Origin: Xanthobacteraceae bacterium
GTDB lineage: Bacteria; Pseudomonadota; Alphaproteobacteria; Rhizobiales; Xanthobacteraceae
NCBI GenBank assembly: GCA_009694215.1
Contig: SHVN01000006.1
Span: forward strand, 1-51,639
DNA: 51,639 bases
Direction of reading: 5' to 3'
A program made the translations under genes and the position numbers. Of the stretch, positions 8,629-19,040 are shown one piece after another. The notes under the pieces are model-generated. The model was not told the origin of the DNA. It did not search any database and saw only the letters and a list, made by a program, of their open reading frames with translations. How positions within the stretch are numbered: the first letter of the stretch is position 1; each line of letters begins with the position of its first letter.

Positions 8629-9513
8629 TCAAACCGCAGGCGCGGGTAGTCCGGAAATCGCGCAGGTCGCGCGCACGGTGTTGACCATCAGGCAGGCGAT
8701 GGTCATCGGCCCGACGCCGCCCGGCACCGGCGTGATCGCGCCCGCGACCTCCGCGCATTCGGCGAAGGCCACGTCGCCCACGAGTTTCGACTTGCCGTTC
8801 TCGCCCGGCACCCGGTTGATGCCGACGTCGATCACCGTCGCGCCGGGCTTGATCCAGCCGGCGCGGACCATTTCTGGGCGCCCGATCGCAGCCACCAGCA
8901 GATCGGCGCGCCGGCACACCGCCGGCAGATCCCGGGTTTTGGAATGGGTGACGGTAACGGTGGCGTTCTCCGCCAGCAAAAGCTGGGTGACCGGCTTGCC
9001 GACGATATTGGAGCGGCCGATCACCACCGCTTCCATGCCGGCAAGCGAAGGATGCACCGCTTTCGCGAGCATGATGCAGCCGAGCGGGGTGCACGGCACC
9101 AGCGCCGGCAAGCCGGAGGCGAGCCGGCCGGCGTTGACCGGATGGAACCCGTCGACGTCCTTGGCCGGGTCGATGGCGTCGAGCACCTGCTGTGCGTCGA
9201 TCTGCTTCGGCAGCGGCAGTTGCACCAGGATGCCGTGCACCGCCGGGTCGGCGTTGAGCTTCTTCACCAGCGCCATCAACTCGGCCTGGCCCACGCTGTC
9301 CGGCAGGCGGTGATCGAACGAGTTTATACCGGCCTCTTTCGTGGCCTTGGCCTTGCTGCCGACATAGGACTCGCTGGCCGGATTGTTGCCGGCCAGCACG
9401 ACCGCAAGCCCGGGCGTGACGCCGTGCTGTGTGGTGAGGCGTTTCACCTCGCCCGCGACCTTGATGCGAAGCTCTGCCGCGATCGCCTTGCCGTCGATAA
9501 TGCGTGCGCTCAT
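8629..9513 (-). CDS. folD: Methylenetetrahydrofolate dehydrogenase/cyclohydrolase FolD
   Basis: A 294-residue bifunctional folate enzyme, the usual length. It converts 5,10-methylene-THF to 10-formyl-THF in the cytosol, using NADP. The catalytic tyrosine/lysine region reads [15 protein letters not shown] (about residues 50-64). The family signatures [19 protein letters not shown], the Rossmann loop GRSNIVGKP and [14 protein letters not shown] near the C-terminus are all present. It is followed on the minus strand by nothing closely spaced. The DUF167 gene ends 10 bases upstream of its start, so the yggT-DUF167-folD order may form one transcription unit. Confidence 0.97.
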   Translation of the reverse strand: MSARIIDGKAIAAELRIKVAGEVKRLTTQHGVTPGLAVVLAGNNPASESYVGSKAKATKEAGINSFDHRLPDSVGQAELMALVKKLNADPAVHGILVQLPLPKQIDAQQVLDAIDPAKDVDGFHPVNAGRLASGLPALVPCTPLGCIMLAKAVHPSLAGMEAVVIGRSNIVGKPVTQLLLAENATVTVTHSKTRDLPAVCRRADLLVAAIGRPEMVRAGWIKPGATVIDVGINRVPGENGKSKLVGDVAFAECAEVAGAITPVPGGVGPMTIACLMVNTVRATCAISGLPAPAV

Positions 9514-9523
9514 GACTCGATTG

Positions 9524-9847
9524 TTAGCTCACGCCGACGATCTTCTCCAGCGCGGCGGCGAGCGTTGGGCCGTGGCCCGCGATCGTCAGCCGCTTGATGC
9601 GTGCACTCGCGCCGGACACCAGAGCCACATCGCGCCGTGGGACGCCCGCGGCGTGGGCCAGCAGATCGACCAGCGCGTCATTCGCCTCGCCCTCGGTGGC
9701 CGCCGCGCACACCCCGGCCTTGAGCACGCATTGCCCGTCGGCGCGCTGGTCGATGCCGTCGATGGAATCGCGCCCGCCACGGGGCGTCAGCCGCACCACG
9801 ACGGCAAGCCCCCCGGCCGCGACGGTCCACGGCCGCAGCGATGGCAT
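9524..9847 (-). CDS. DUF167 (YggU-family) protein
   Basis: A 107-residue protein starting at the ATG at 9847 (MPSLRPW). It carries the DUF167 core: [15 protein letters not shown] at about residues 18-32, and the [13 protein letters not shown] segment that precedes the second half of the fold. Family members are small soluble proteins of unknown function, often encoded next to yggT. Here the yggT stop lies 5 bases upstream, so the pair is very likely co-translated. Confidence 0.88.
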   Translation of the reverse strand: MPSLRPWTVAAGGLAVVVRLTPRGGRDSIDGIDQRADGQCVLKAGVCAAATEGEANDALVDLLAHAAGVPRRDVALVSGASARIKRLTIAGHGPTLAAALEKIVGVS

Positions 9848-9852
9848 GGCGG

Positions 9853-10143
9853 CTAAATGACGGCTGGGTAGATGTAGCGGACGATGACGTCCTTGATCAG
9901 GAAGATGATCAGGATCAGAACCACCGGCGACACGTCGATGCCGCCGAGGCTCGGCAGCATGTTCCGGATCGGCCGCAGCACCGGTTCGGTGATTCGGAAC
10001 AGGAAATCGCCGACCATCGCGACGAACTGGTTGCGCGAATTGACCACATTGAAGGCGACCAGCCACGACAGCACCGCCGCCGCGATCAGCAGCCAGATAT
10101 AGAGGTCGAGAACCAGAAGAATGACGTAGAGAATGGAGCGCAT
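9853..10143 (-). CDS. YggT-family integral membrane protein
   Basis: A 96-residue membrane protein with two hydrophobic helices: [26 protein letters not shown] (about residues 4-29) and [18 protein letters not shown] near the end. Between them lies the family signature [24 protein letters not shown] chose the ATG at 10143 because the in-frame extension upstream is not hydrophobic and has no family match. YggT proteins are linked to osmotic tolerance and cell-division or photosystem-membrane organisation in other bacteria. It heads the yggT-DUF167 pair. Confidence 0.92.
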   Translation of the reverse strand: MRSILYVILLVLDLYIWLLIAAAVLSWLVAFNVVNSRNQFVAMVGDFLFRITEPVLRPIRNMLPSLGGIDVSPVVLILIIFLIKDVIVRYIYPAVI

Positions 10144-10320
10144 GGGGGGCTGGGCGTGAGACTTGATTTCGGCGGAACGCGGCGAAACTAGCGGGTCGGC
10201 CGCCGCCAAACAAGCCGACCTCCGGGCCTGTTCCGCGCCTATTCTTGACTCTCCCCACCCCGGGCCGTAAATGGCGCCCACTCGCTACCGGGCGTCCGAA
10301 TGGACCGTCCGCCCGAGGTT

Positions 10321-10396
10321 GGGGCCGTAGCTCAGCTGGGAGAGCGCCTCGTTCGCAATGAGGAGGTCAGCGGTTCGATCCCGCTCGGCTCCACCA
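10321..10396 (+). tRNA. tRNA-Ala, anticodon CGC
   Basis: A complete 76-base cloverleaf with encoded CCA. The acceptor stem GGGGCCG pairs with CGGCTCC with one G-U pair. The D arm is GCTCAGCTGGGAGAGC and the anticodon stem-loop is CCTCG-TTCGCAA-TGAGG with anticodon CGC. The variable loop is AGGTC and the T arm is AGCGG-TTCGATC-CCGCT. It reads alanine codon GCG, frequent in this GC-rich genome. Confidence 0.95.
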
Positions 10397-10598
10397 ACCC
10401 CCCAATTCCCTCGAAATCGGTCTTTCTGAGTTTCCGCCCGGTGATCGGTGCCCTGCATATTTTGGAACACCCTCCTCGCAGGAGTGGGCGTTGTATGATG
10501 CGGATGCCGATGGCACTGTTGAACGGAGAATAGGATTCCAAGGGACATATGCGGCAACGCGTAGGTCTCCGGGACCGTCCGGTGCGGAGAACGGCGCA

Positions 10599-13424
10599 AT
10601 GTTGAATCGAGAACCGGACATTGCACTGTCCGAGCCGTCGGCCGACGAGATCAAGACCACCACCTGTTATATGTGCGCCTGCCGCTGCGGCATCCGCGTC
10701 CATCTGAAGGACGGCCGCGTCCGCTACATCGACGGCAACCGCGATCATCCGATCAACAAGGGCGTGCTGTGCGGCAAGGGCTCCGCCGGCATCATGACGC
10801 ACTACTCACCGGCGCGGCTGCGCGCGCCGATGAAGCGCGTGGGCCCCAGAGGCTCCGGCGAGTTCGAGGAGATCACCTGGGACGAGGCGCTCGAGACGGC
10901 GACCGGCTGGCTGAAAGACGTGCGCGCCCGCGACCCCGGCAAGCTCGCGTTCTTCACCGGACGCGACCAGAGCCAGGCGCTGACCGGCTGGTTCGCTCAG
11001 CAGTACGGCACACAGAACTTCGCCGCGCACGGCGGCTTCTGCTCGGTCAACATGGCAGCGGCCGGACTCTACACCTTCGGCGGCTCGTTCTGGGAGTTCG
11101 GCGAGCCGGACTGGGAGCACACGCAATACTTCATGCTGTTCGGAGTGGCGGAGGATCACGCCTCCAACCCGCTCAAGATCGAGCTCGGCAAGCTCAAGGA
11201 AAAAGGCGTCAAAATTGTCGCCATCAACCCGATCCGCACCGGCTACGGCGCCATCGCCGACGAATGGATCGGCATCCGGCCCGGCACCGATGGATTGTTC
11301 GTAGGCTCCCTGATCCATGAATTGATGCGCGCACAGAAGATCGATCTCGAATACCTGGTGCGCTTCACCAACGCCCACTGGCTGGTGATCGACGATCCGA
11401 AGGGCGCCGGCGATGGCCTGTTCGCGCGGGACGAGGCCGGCCAGCCGCTCGCCTTCGACAAGGTCACCGGCGCGCTCGCCGATGCGACGCGCACTGACAT
11501 CGCGCCGGCGCTGGTCGGAACGTTCAAATTGCCGGATGGCCGGAGCGGTCGCCCGAGCTTCGCGCTCATCGCCGAGCGGTTTCTCACCGACGAATACAAC
11601 CCGGACAAGGTTGCGGCAGCGACCGCGATCCCCGCCGAGACGATCCGGCGCATCGCCCGCGAACTGGCCCACGCGGCGTTCGAGCAGCAGATCACGCTCG
11701 ACATTCCGTGGACCGATACCGCGGGGCGTCGCCACGAGAAAACCACCGGCCGGCCGGTGTCGATGCACGCCATGCGCGGCATTTCCGCCCATTCCAACGG
11801 CTTCCAGACCTGCCGGATGCTGCATCTGCTGCAAATCCTGCTGGGCTCGATCGATTGCCCCGGCGGCTTCCGCTACAAGGCGCCGTTCCCGCGGCCGACG
11901 CCGCCGCCGAACAAGCCTGCGCGTGCCGTTGGACCGAACGCGCCGCTGAAGGGCGCGCCGCTCGGTTTTCCGCAGGGGCCAGAGGATCTGCTGGTCGATT
12001 CCGGCGGCAAGCCGCAGCGCATCGACAAGGCCTATTCCTGGGATGCGCCGCTCGCCGCCCACGGTCTGATGCATATGGTCATCACAAACGCGGCGACCGC
12101 CGACCCTTATCCGATCGACGTGCTGTTCATGTACATGGCCAACATGAGCTGGAATTCGTCGATGAACATTCCGGCGGTGTTGCGCCACCTGACCGCGAAG
12201 GACGAAAGAACCGGCGAATACAAAATTCCGAAGATCATTTACTCCGACGCCTATTCCTCGGAAATGGTCGCCTATGCCGACCTCATTCTGCCGGACACCA
12301 CCTACCTGGAGCGCTGGGACTGCATCTCGCTGCTCGACCGGCCGATCTCCGGCGCCGATGCGCCGGCCGACGCGATCCGCCAGCCCGTGGTGGCGCCCGA
12401 CCGCGACGTGCGCGGCTTCCAGAGCGTGCTGCTCGATCTCGGCGCGCGGCTAAGGCTGCCCGGCTTCGTCACCGAGACCGGCACGCCGCGCTATCCCGGC
12501 GGCTATCCGGACTACATCGTGCATCACGAGCGCAGCCCCGGCATCGGCTCGCTGGCCGGCTTTCGCGGCGAGGACGGCAAAAGCTATGGCCGCGGCGCGC
12601 CGAACGAAAAGCAGCTCGACGCTTACATCGCCGGCGGCTGCTTTCACGAACATCGTCTCGCCCCGGACCAGCGCTACTACAAGCACGCCAACAAGGCCTA
12701 TCTCGATTGGGCGAAAGACGCGGGCTTCATCGGCACATCCGCGCCGATCACGTTCCAGCTCTACCTCGAGCCGCTGCAGAAATTCCGGCAGGCGGCGCGC
12801 GGCCACGGCGCGATCCAGGCGCCGGCGACGCACCGCACACGGATCGAGAAATACTTCGACCCGATTCCGTTCTGGTATCCGCCGTTCGACGGCGCTCCAG
12901 GCGAAAACGAAGCCTTCCCGCTCTCGGCCATCACCCAGCGGCCGATGCACATGTATCACTCGTGGGGCTCGCAAAATTCGTGGCTCCGCCAGATCACGGC
13001 GGAGAACTGCCTCTACATCAATCGCGCGCGGGCGCAGAAACTCGGCATTGCCGATGGCGACTGGGTCTGGATCAAAAGCCCCCTCGGCCGCGTGAAGGGC
13101 CGCGTCCGGCTGATGGAGGGCGTCAATCCCGACACGGTGTGGACCTGGAACGCCGTCGGCCGCCGCGCGGGCGCGGCCGCGCTAGATGTCGACGCGCCGG
13201 AGGCGACGCGCGGCTTTCTTCTCAATCATCTCATCACCGAATTGCTGCCGGAGCGCGAGGGCGGCTACCGTTTCTCCAACAGCGACCCGATAACCGGCCA
13301 GGCGGCGTGGTACGACCTCCGCGTCAGCATCGAGAAGGCCGCCCCGGACGAGCAGGGCGAAACCTGGCCGCAGTTCGTGCCACTAAAGAGGCCCGTGCTC
13401 GCGGACGCGGAGGCCGCGGCATGA
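10599..13424 (+). CDS. soeA: Molybdopterin oxidoreductase, probable sulfite dehydrogenase subunit SoeA
   Basis: A 941-residue catalytic subunit of the DMSO-reductase superfamily. The ATG at 10599 follows a GGAGA site 8 bases upstream. The N-terminal [4Fe-4S] ligands are Cys23, Cys26, Cys30 and Cys58. Cys148, in [12 protein letters not shown], is the likely molybdenum ligand. A C-terminal molybdopterin-dinucleotide-binding domain follows (about residues 780-930, with [15 protein letters not shown]). No twin-arginine signal is present, so the enzyme probably faces the cytoplasm, as in SoeABC of Allochromatium and Roseobacters, which oxidises sulfite to sulfate and passes electrons to quinone. 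Size, subunit order and absence of a Tat signal fit SoeA better than PsrA/PhsA, though the substrate is inferred. Its stop overlaps the next ATG (ATGA). Confidence 0.8.
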   Translation: MLNREPDIALSEPSADEIKTTTCYMCACRCGIRVHLKDGRVRYIDGNRDHPINKGVLCGKGSAGIMTHYSPARLRAPMKRVGPRGSGEFEEITWDEALETATGWLKDVRARDPGKLAFFTGRDQSQALTGWFAQQYGTQNFAAHGGFCSVNMAAAGLYTFGGSFWEFGEPDWEHTQYFMLFGVAEDHASNPLKIELGKLKEKGVKIVAINPIRTGYGAIADEWIGIRPGTDGLFVGSLIHELMRAQKIDLEYLVRFTNAHWLVIDDPKGAGDGLFARDEAGQPLAFDKVTGALADATRTDIAPALVGTFKLPDGRSGRPSFALIAERFLTDEYNPDKVAAATAIPAETIRRIARELAHAAFEQQITLDIPWTDTAGRRHEKTTGRPVSMHAMRGISAHSNGFQTCRMLHLLQILLGSIDCPGGFRYKAPFPRPTPPPNKPARAVGPNAPLKGAPLGFPQGPEDLLVDSGGKPQRIDKAYSWDAPLAAHGLMHMVITNAATADPYPIDVLFMYMANMSWNSSMNIPAVLRHLTAKDERTGEYKIPKIIYSDAYSSEMVAYADLILPDTTYLERWDCISLLDRPISGADAPADAIRQPVVAPDRDVRGFQSVLLDLGARLRLPGFVTETGTPRYPGGYPDYIVHHERSPGIGSLAGFRGEDGKSYGRGAPNEKQLDAYIAGGCFHEHRLAPDQRYYKHANKAYLDWAKDAGFIGTSAPITFQLYLEPLQKFRQAARGHGAIQAPATHRTRIEKYFDPIPFWYPPFDGAPGENEAFPLSAITQRPMHMYHSWGSQNSWLRQITAENCLYINRARAQKLGIADGDWVWIKSPLGRVKGRVRLMEGVNPDTVWTWNAVGRRAGAAALDVDAPEATRGFLLNHLITELLPEREGGYRFSNSDPITGQAAWYDLRVSIEKAAPDEQGETWPQFVPLKRPVLADAEAAA

Positions 13425-14170
13425 CCAGCTTGCCGGAAGCGACCTCAAAGAAGCTCGGACTGGTGATCGACCTCGACACCTGCGTCGGCTGTCAGGCCTG
13501 CGCCACGAGTTGCAAGGAATGGAACGCCGGCGGCTATTCCGCGCCGCTGACCGATCAGAACCCCCGCGGCCGCGACCCGCACGGCACCTGGCTGAACCGC
13601 GTGCACTCCTACGAGGTCGGCGACGACGCGCAGAGCCGCACCGTGCACTTTCCCCGCTCCTGCCTGCATTGCGAGACGCCGGCCTGCGTCACCGTCTGTC
13701 CGACCGGGGCATCATACAAGCGCGCGTCCGACGGCATCGTGCTGGTCAATCCCGACACCTGCATCGGCTGCAAACTGTGCTCCTGGGCCTGCCCCTATGG
13801 CGCGCGCGAGTACGACACCGATGACGGCGTGATGAAGAAGTGCACGCTGTGCGTCGACCGCATCTACAACGAGACCTTCGCGCCGGAGGATCGCGTCCCG
13901 GCCTGCGTGCGCGCCTGCCCGACCGGCGCGCGGCACTTCGGCGACCTCGGCGATCCCGAGAGCGCGGTGTCGCAGCTCGTCAAAGAACGCGAGGGCTTCG
14001 ACCTGCTGCCCGAGATGGGATTCAAGCCCGTGAACAAATATCTGCCGCCCCGCGCCCGCCGCGACCAGACGGCCGCTTCGGCTCCACAGGCCGCCGAACA
14101 GGCCGTGGACAATTCCAGCTCGCTGGCCGACCGGTTCTTCGCCTGGGCCGATCGATCCCTGGCACGCTGA
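13421..14170 (+). CDS. soeB: Four-cluster ferredoxin subunit, probable SoeB
   Basis: A 249-residue electron-transfer subunit. Cysteine groups for four [4Fe-4S] clusters are visible: TCVGCQACATSCKEWN near residues 22-37, SCLHCETPACVTVCP, TCIGCKLCSWACPYG with KKCTLC, and ACVRACPTG. This is the DmsB/PsrB/SoeB arrangement that wires a molybdenum subunit to a membrane anchor. The ATG at 13421 overlaps the soeA stop by four bases, so translation is coupled. The C-terminal tail after about residue 205 is Ala/Gln-rich and not conserved in appearance. Confidence 0.88.
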   Translation: MTSLPEATSKKLGLVIDLDTCVGCQACATSCKEWNAGGYSAPLTDQNPRGRDPHGTWLNRVHSYEVGDDAQSRTVHFPRSCLHCETPACVTVCPTGASYKRASDGIVLVNPDTCIGCKLCSWACPYGAREYDTDDGVMKKCTLCVDRIYNETFAPEDRVPACVRACPTGARHFGDLGDPESAVSQLVKEREGFDLLPEMGFKPVNKYLPPRARRDQTAASAPQAAEQAVDNSSSLADRFFAWADRSLAR

Positions 14171-14182
14171 CCGCACGACACA

Positions 14183-15133
14183 ATGCATCCCGCCTATTCG
14201 GTCATCGTCTTCACCACGGCTTCAGGCGCAGGCTACGGCCTGCTGATCTGGCTCGCCATTGCGGCGGCGCTGAACCTCGTCCCGCACGATCCAGTGCTTG
14301 GTTTTTTCGGCCTTGGCGTAGCGCTTGCGCTGATCACCACCGGCCTTCTTGCCTCGACCTTGCATCTCGGCCGACCAAGCCGCGCCTGGCGCGCGCTGTC
14401 GCAATGGAAGTCGTCGTGGCTGTCGCGCGAGGGCATCGCCGCGATCCTCACTTACGTGCCCGCAGGTGCGCTCGGCCTCGGCTGGGTTTTCGGCGAATTC
14501 GTTCCGGGACAGATCGCCGCAGGCGCCTGGCTGGCGGTGCCGTGCGCGCTCGGCACCGTGTGGTGCACCGGCATGATCTACGCTTCGTTGCCAACCATCC
14601 GCGCCTGGGACCAGCCGCTGGTCGCTCCCGTCTATGTGGTGCTGGCGTTGGCGACCGGCGGCGTGCTGCTGATCCTGCTTCTGGCGGTGTTTGGCTACGA
14701 CGTGCGCTGGGCGGCCGTCGTCAGCGCGCTGACGCTCGCTCTTGGCTGGTTTCTGAAGGCGCGCTATTGGCTTGCGATCGACACCGCGAACAAGACCTAC
14801 ACCGCGGAGGCCGCGACCGGTCTCGGCCGCTTCGGGACCTTGCGTCCGCTCGATCCCCCGCACACGCAGCCCAATTTCGTCATGCGCGAGATGGGCTATC
14901 AGGTGGCGCGGCGCCACGCGGAAAAGCTTCGCCGCCTGTCGGCCGTGCTGCTGTTTGTTCTGCCAATCCTGGCGGGGCTCGTGCTGCTGCTCGATCTTCC
15001 GAGTTGGATGCAGATCGCCGTTGCATCGTTGGCGGCGCTCAGCACCACGGCCGGTGTGCTCACCGAGCGCTGGCTGTTCTTCGCCGAAGCCGAGCATGTC
15101 GTCATGCTCTACTACCGCGGCGGCGCGGCTTGA
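14183..15133 (+). CDS. soeC: DmsC-type membrane anchor, probable SoeC
   Basis: A 316-residue polytopic membrane protein with about eight hydrophobic helices, beginning MHPAYSVIVFTTASGAGYGLLIWLA. The stretch LLASTLHLGRPSRAWRA near residue 55 is the typical DmsC/SoeC loop after the second helix. It should anchor the SoeAB pair to the inner membrane and hand electrons to the quinone pool. It starts 12 bases after soeB and completes the three-gene operon. The kinase pseudogene converges on it from the other strand. Confidence 0.85.
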   Translation: MHPAYSVIVFTTASGAGYGLLIWLAIAAALNLVPHDPVLGFFGLGVALALITTGLLASTLHLGRPSRAWRALSQWKSSWLSREGIAAILTYVPAGALGLGWVFGEFVPGQIAAGAWLAVPCALGTVWCTGMIYASLPTIRAWDQPLVAPVYVVLALATGGVLLILLLAVFGYDVRWAAVVSALTLALGWFLKARYWLAIDTANKTYTAEAATGLGRFGTLRPLDPPHTQPNFVMREMGYQVARRHAEKLRRLSAVLLFVLPILAGLVLLLDLPSWMQIAVASLAALSTTAGVLTERWLFFAEAEHVVMLYYRGGAA

Positions 15134-15142
15134 GCGCGGTCC

Positions 15143-16644
15143 CTACGCGGTGCCGGTCTCGACATCCAGCGTGATGGATTCCAGCGGAATCTGCATCGTG
15201 CAGACCAGGCCGGAGGGATCGTAGTCCAGCGTGGCCTTGCCCCGGAGCTCGCTCGCGACGCTGCCTTCAATGAAGCGCGTGCCGAAGCCCTGCCGCGTCA
15301 GAACCTCGACCGGCGGGCCATTGCGCTCGCGCCATTCGATCCGCAGCAGCGAAGTTGCGGTGGCCGGCGCTCGATCCGCCAGCGCACCTCGACGCGTCCC
15401 GCCGACACCGACAGGGCGCCATACTTGGACGCGTTGGTGGTGGGTTCGTGCAGCCCCAGCGCCAAGGTCAGCGCCACGCGCGGCGTCACCGTGATCGGCT
15501 CACCCTCGATCGCAATCTGCTCCAGCGGGCGCGCGAGATGGTGCGCCGTTGCTCCCACCACAATGTCGCGCAGATCCGCGCTCGTCCAATGCCGGCGGGT
15601 AAGCTGATCGTACGCCTGGCTGAGCGCTATCAGACGGCCCTCGAACGCCTCGCGGAAGGCTTCGGGCGAATCGGTTCCGCGCGCCGTCTGCGTCGCCAGC
15701 GACTGCACCGTTGCGAGCGTGTTCTTCACCCGATGATTGAGCTCGTCGATCAGGAGCTTTTGGCGCTCCTCGGCCTCCTTGCGCTCGGAGACGTCCTGCA
15801 CCACCCGCGCGCCGTAGAGAAAGTGGCCGGCGATGTCCCGCACGGTCGACGACCGCACGCCCATCCAGATCACCTGGCCGTCTTTGCGGACGAATCGCTT
15901 TTCGATCGAATAGAAGCCGATGTCCCCGGCCACCTGGCGCCGGTAAAGCTCCTCGTCCACGTCGCGGTCATGGGGATGGGTGCGGCCGAAAAGCTTCCAG
16001 CCTAGCAGCTCCTCCCGGGTTCCGCCCACGATGGAGCAGATAGCCTCATTGACCCGGAGGAACCGGCCCTCGGCGTCGATCTCGACGATGCCGATGGCAG
16101 CGTGCTCATAGGTCGCATTCCAGCGCTCCTCCTGCTGGCGCAGGTCGTGCTGGCTGCGGTCGAGCGCATCGAGCACGCGCTTGCGCTCGGTGACATCCTG
16201 GAAGCAATTGATGGCGCCGACCAGCTTTCCCTGGGGATTAATCAGCGGATCGATGTTGAGCAGCACCACGATACGCTCGCCGTCGGTGCGCTGGACCGTC
16301 ACCTCCTCGTCGCGGATGGCGCGGCCAGTCTGCAGAACCTCGGCGAGCTTGGAGCGCGGCAACTCCTCGTCGTCGACGCTGAAAAACTTGCATTGCGCGG
16401 TGAACTAATCGTGCGTCTGGCCCGATTCCGGCGGGCGGCCCCAGAGTTCGACGGCACGGTGGCTGTACTGGACAATCCCCCCGGCGGCATCGCAGACGCA
16501 GGTCGCGATTGGAAGCAGTTCAAGGATGTCGTCGGCAGAACGCAGCGCCTGCTCCAGCGACTGCGAAAACACCGATCTGGGTCGATGTTCGACTGCGGGG
16601 CCGCGCATCCAGCACTCCGGCTTGCCTTGCTGCCGTTCCATCAC
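15143..16644 (-). pseudogene. HWE-family PAS sensor histidine kinase with nonsense and frameshift lesions
   Basis: Reading leftwards from about 16644: an N-terminal PAS segment (LELLPIATCVCDAAGGIVQYS) runs to PESGQTHD and then meets TAG at 16405-16407. The same frame continues with FTAQCKFFSVDDEELPRSK, so a CAG-to-TAG change is the simplest reading. Two PAS/PAC domains follow, then the HWE kinase core: phospho-acceptor LIDELNHRVKNTLATVQSLA, HWTSADLRDIV, and the N box HEPTTNASKYGALS. Near 15363-15366 the frame is lost; shifting it by one base gives LLRIEWRERNGPP, TRQGFGTRFIEG and a normal kinase end at the TAG at 15143. Two independent lesions make a functional kinase unlikely. Confidence 0.85.
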
Positions 16645-16794
16645 CCTCCCCGGTCAAGCCCGCGCCCGTTCAACGGCGACCATGCGCCAGCCCGGATCCG
16701 ATGTGGAAGAACTGTCAGCATTGCGGATTGAATCGGTGCTGAAAGATAGCATGAACGGCCCCCCGCCTCACCCTGCAATGCCCTACAATCCGAT

Positions 16795-16814
16795 TACGGT
16801 TCCATGGTTCCGTA
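16795..16814. promoter_or_regulatory. Imperfect palindrome upstream of the MFS gene
   Basis: TACGGTTCCATGGTTCCGTA reads as an inverted repeat with 16 of 20 positions symmetric (outer TACGG/CCGTA, central CCATGG). It lies 70 bases before the MFS exporter start at 16884. It may be an operator, but short palindromes arise by chance. Confidence 0.25.
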
Positions 16815-16883
16815 TTGAGCTAGAAGCCTTGCCTTTGAGTTAGTTGCTACGCACAGCCATGCAATGAAGGCCGAACAGGTTCC

Positions 16884-18116
16884 ATGAGCGCCGCAGACGC
16901 GCATAGCACGTCCCTTCGGCGTCACCGGCCGTTCGCGTTCTATTGGGTATCTCGGGTGTCCAGCACCGTCGCCTTGCAGATGCAGGCGGTAGCGGTGGCC
17001 TGGCAGATGTACGACCTGACGCACAATCCGCTCGATTTGGGGCTCGTCGGCCTGATCCAGTTCATCCCGGCCGCGCTGTTCGTGCTGGTCGCGGGTCATG
17101 TCGCCGACCGCTACGACCGGCGCACGATCGTCCGCATCTGCCAGACCGTATCAGGGCTCGCGGCCGCCACGCTCGCGGTCGGCGCCGTGGGCGGCTGGAT
17201 GACGCGCGAATCGCTGCTGGCCATCGTGTTCGTGACCGGCTCGGCGCGCGCGTTCGAGCAGACCACGCTGACGACGCTGCTGCCGGGGATCGTGCCGATT
17301 TCGCTGCTGTCGCGCGCCACGGCGGCCGGCGCCTCCGCAACGCAGATCGCAGTCATCGGCGGACCCGCCTTGGGTGGATTTCTCTATGCCGTGAATCCGG
17401 TTCTGGTCTACGCGTTGTGCTGCGCGCTGTACCTTGCATCGAGCCTTCTGATCAGCAGGGTGAAGGTCGAGCGCAACCCGCCGTCGCGCGAGCCGATCAG
17501 CCTCGCCGTGCTGTTCGCCGGGTTCCGCTACATCCGCTACAATCCGGTCATCCTCGGCACCATCTCGCTCGACCTGTTTGCCGTCGTTCTCGGCGGCGTC
17601 TACGCGCTGCTGCCTGTGTTCGCGCGCGATGTGTTTCATGTCGATTCTTGGGGTCTTGGATTGCTGCGCGCGTCGCCCGGTGTCGGCGCGCTGGCCGCCG
17701 CGGTGATCCTGGCACACTATCCGCCACGCCGATGGGTCGGCCGGATCATCTTCGGCGCCGTGGCGATCTACGGAATCGCCATCATCGTCTTCGCGCTGTC
17801 GAATTCGTTCGTGCTTTCGATGGTCATGCTGGCCGTGCTGGGGTTTTCCGACATGGTCAGCGTCGTGATCCGCATGACGCTGATCCAGTTAGAGACCACC
17901 GACGACATGCGCGGCCGGGTTAGCGCGGTGAATTCGCTGTTCGTGATCGCGTCCAATCAGCTCGGCGATTTCCGCGCCGGCCTGATGGCGTCGTGGATCG
18001 GCACCATTCCCGCGGTGATGGTCGGCGGCATCGGCGCCTTGCTCGTGGTGCTGATCGGCCGGAAGGTGTTCGCACCGCTCTACCGGGTCGAGACCCTCGA
18101 CGTGCCGCGGCGCTGA
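16884..18116 (+). CDS. MFS exporter (EntS/MFS_3-like)
   Basis: A 410-residue major facilitator with twelve predicted helices. The conserved loop between helices 2 and 3 is present as GHVADRYDRRTIVRI (about residues 72-86), the classic GxxxDRxxRR motif A. The family resembles the enterobactin exporter EntS and related multidrug or siderophore exporters (MFS_3). No siderophore or regulator gene is adjacent. The last 37 bases overlap the end of the convergent glutamine amidotransferase gene, a tail-to-tail overlap. Confidence 0.87.
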   Translation: MSAADAHSTSLRRHRPFAFYWVSRVSSTVALQMQAVAVAWQMYDLTHNPLDLGLVGLIQFIPAALFVLVAGHVADRYDRRTIVRICQTVSGLAAATLAVGAVGGWMTRESLLAIVFVTGSARAFEQTTLTTLLPGIVPISLLSRATAAGASATQIAVIGGPALGGFLYAVNPVLVYALCCALYLASSLLISRVKVERNPPSREPISLAVLFAGFRYIRYNPVILGTISLDLFAVVLGGVYALLPVFARDVFHVDSWGLGLLRASPGVGALAAAVILAHYPPRRWVGRIIFGAVAIYGIAIIVFALSNSFVLSMVMLAVLGFSDMVSVVIRMTLIQLETTDDMRGRVSAVNSLFVIASNQLGDFRAGLMASWIGTIPAVMVGGIGALLVVLIGRKVFAPLYRVETLDVPRR

Positions 18117-18904
18117 CCGCCGTTGGCAAGCGCGGGCTTCGGCGGAGCGACCCTAGACCGAGCCCTCTTGGCGGGCGCAGCCTTCGCCTTGATCGACGCC
18201 GTCTCGGCCGCTGTGGGGGCTTTAAGCCAATGGTCGATGAACTCGGAGAGCCATGCCCGGCAGGCCGGATCGTGCATCAGGCGGCCTTCGAAATGTGTCT
18301 CGCGGGGCTTGGCGTTCGGCAGCGCCATGCGCTCGTGGCCGCGCGTGGTCCAGCGGCACATCGTGGCGTGGGTGACGTCCATGTGGAACTGCAGCGCATA
18401 GGCGGTGCCGCCGTAGCTGAAGGCCTGAACCGGAAACGAATCGCCTTCGGCCAGCATCACCGCCTTGTCCGGCAGATCGAAGCCTTCGCGGTGCCACTGA
18501 TAGACGTGCTCGGGCCAGTCCTTGCAGACGGCGCGCCCGGCGGCGGTCGGGCAGATTGGGTAGTAGCCTATCTCGGCATGGCCGTCGGCGTGCTTGTAGA
18601 CGCGGGCGCCAAGCCGCTTGGCCAGCATCTGCGCCCCGAGGCAGATGCCGAGAAACGGCTTCTTTTCCTTCAATGCCACGCCGATCCAGTCGATCTCGCG
18701 TTTGACGATCTCGTCGTCATCGTTGGCGCTCTGCGGTCCGCCGAAAATAATCGCGCCGCTGTGCTCTTCCAGCGTCTTCGGCAAGTCGTCGCCGAACCGA
18801 GGGCGGCGCACGTCAAGCGGAATGTCGCGGTTCCTGAGCTGGATCGCGACCCGACCGGGAGTGGAAAGCTCCCCGTGCAGGACGATCAGGACGGGAGGAC
18901 GCAT
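18080..18904 (-). CDS. Class-I glutamine amidotransferase-like protein
   Basis: A 274-residue protein starting at the ATG at 18904 (MRPPVLIVLHGE). The nucleophile elbow is FLGICLGAQ with Cys88, preceded by the oxyanion segment IIFGGPQSAND. The second triad residue is His174 in LQFHMDVTH. The usual HPE is changed, so the partner acid may be Asp176 instead of Glu. It resembles stand-alone GuaA-type amidotransferase domains that hydrolyse glutamine or gamma-glutamyl compounds in the cytosol. The C-terminus carries a Lys/Ala/Arg-rich tail of about 40 residues beyond the usual domain, and this tail encodes the overlap with the MFS gene. Confidence 0.85.
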   Translation of the reverse strand: MRPPVLIVLHGELSTPGRVAIQLRNRDIPLDVRRPRFGDDLPKTLEEHSGAIIFGGPQSANDDDEIVKREIDWIGVALKEKKPFLGICLGAQMLAKRLGARVYKHADGHAEIGYYPICPTAAGRAVCKDWPEHVYQWHREGFDLPDKAVMLAEGDSFPVQAFSYGGTAYALQFHMDVTHATMCRWTTRGHERMALPNAKPRETHFEGRLMHDPACRAWLSEFIDHWLKAPTAAETASIKAKAAPAKRARSRVAPPKPALANGGQRRGTSRVSTR

Positions 18905-19040
18905 GGTGCAAAAAAGCTCATGAGGGAGAAGGTTCATGCCACAAACGAGGCAATCGGCGTGCCAATCAACTCCTAGCCGGTTGAAGCGCGATTGCAAGAC
19001 CGCCGGCGCGGGACCGATATGACTTGTATACAGGGCTGGT

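Noticed and set aside
10455..10490. A sigma-54-like promoter (TGGAAC...CGCA) before soeA
   Set aside because: The spacing between GG and GC is 12 bases instead of 10 and the -24 element is poor.
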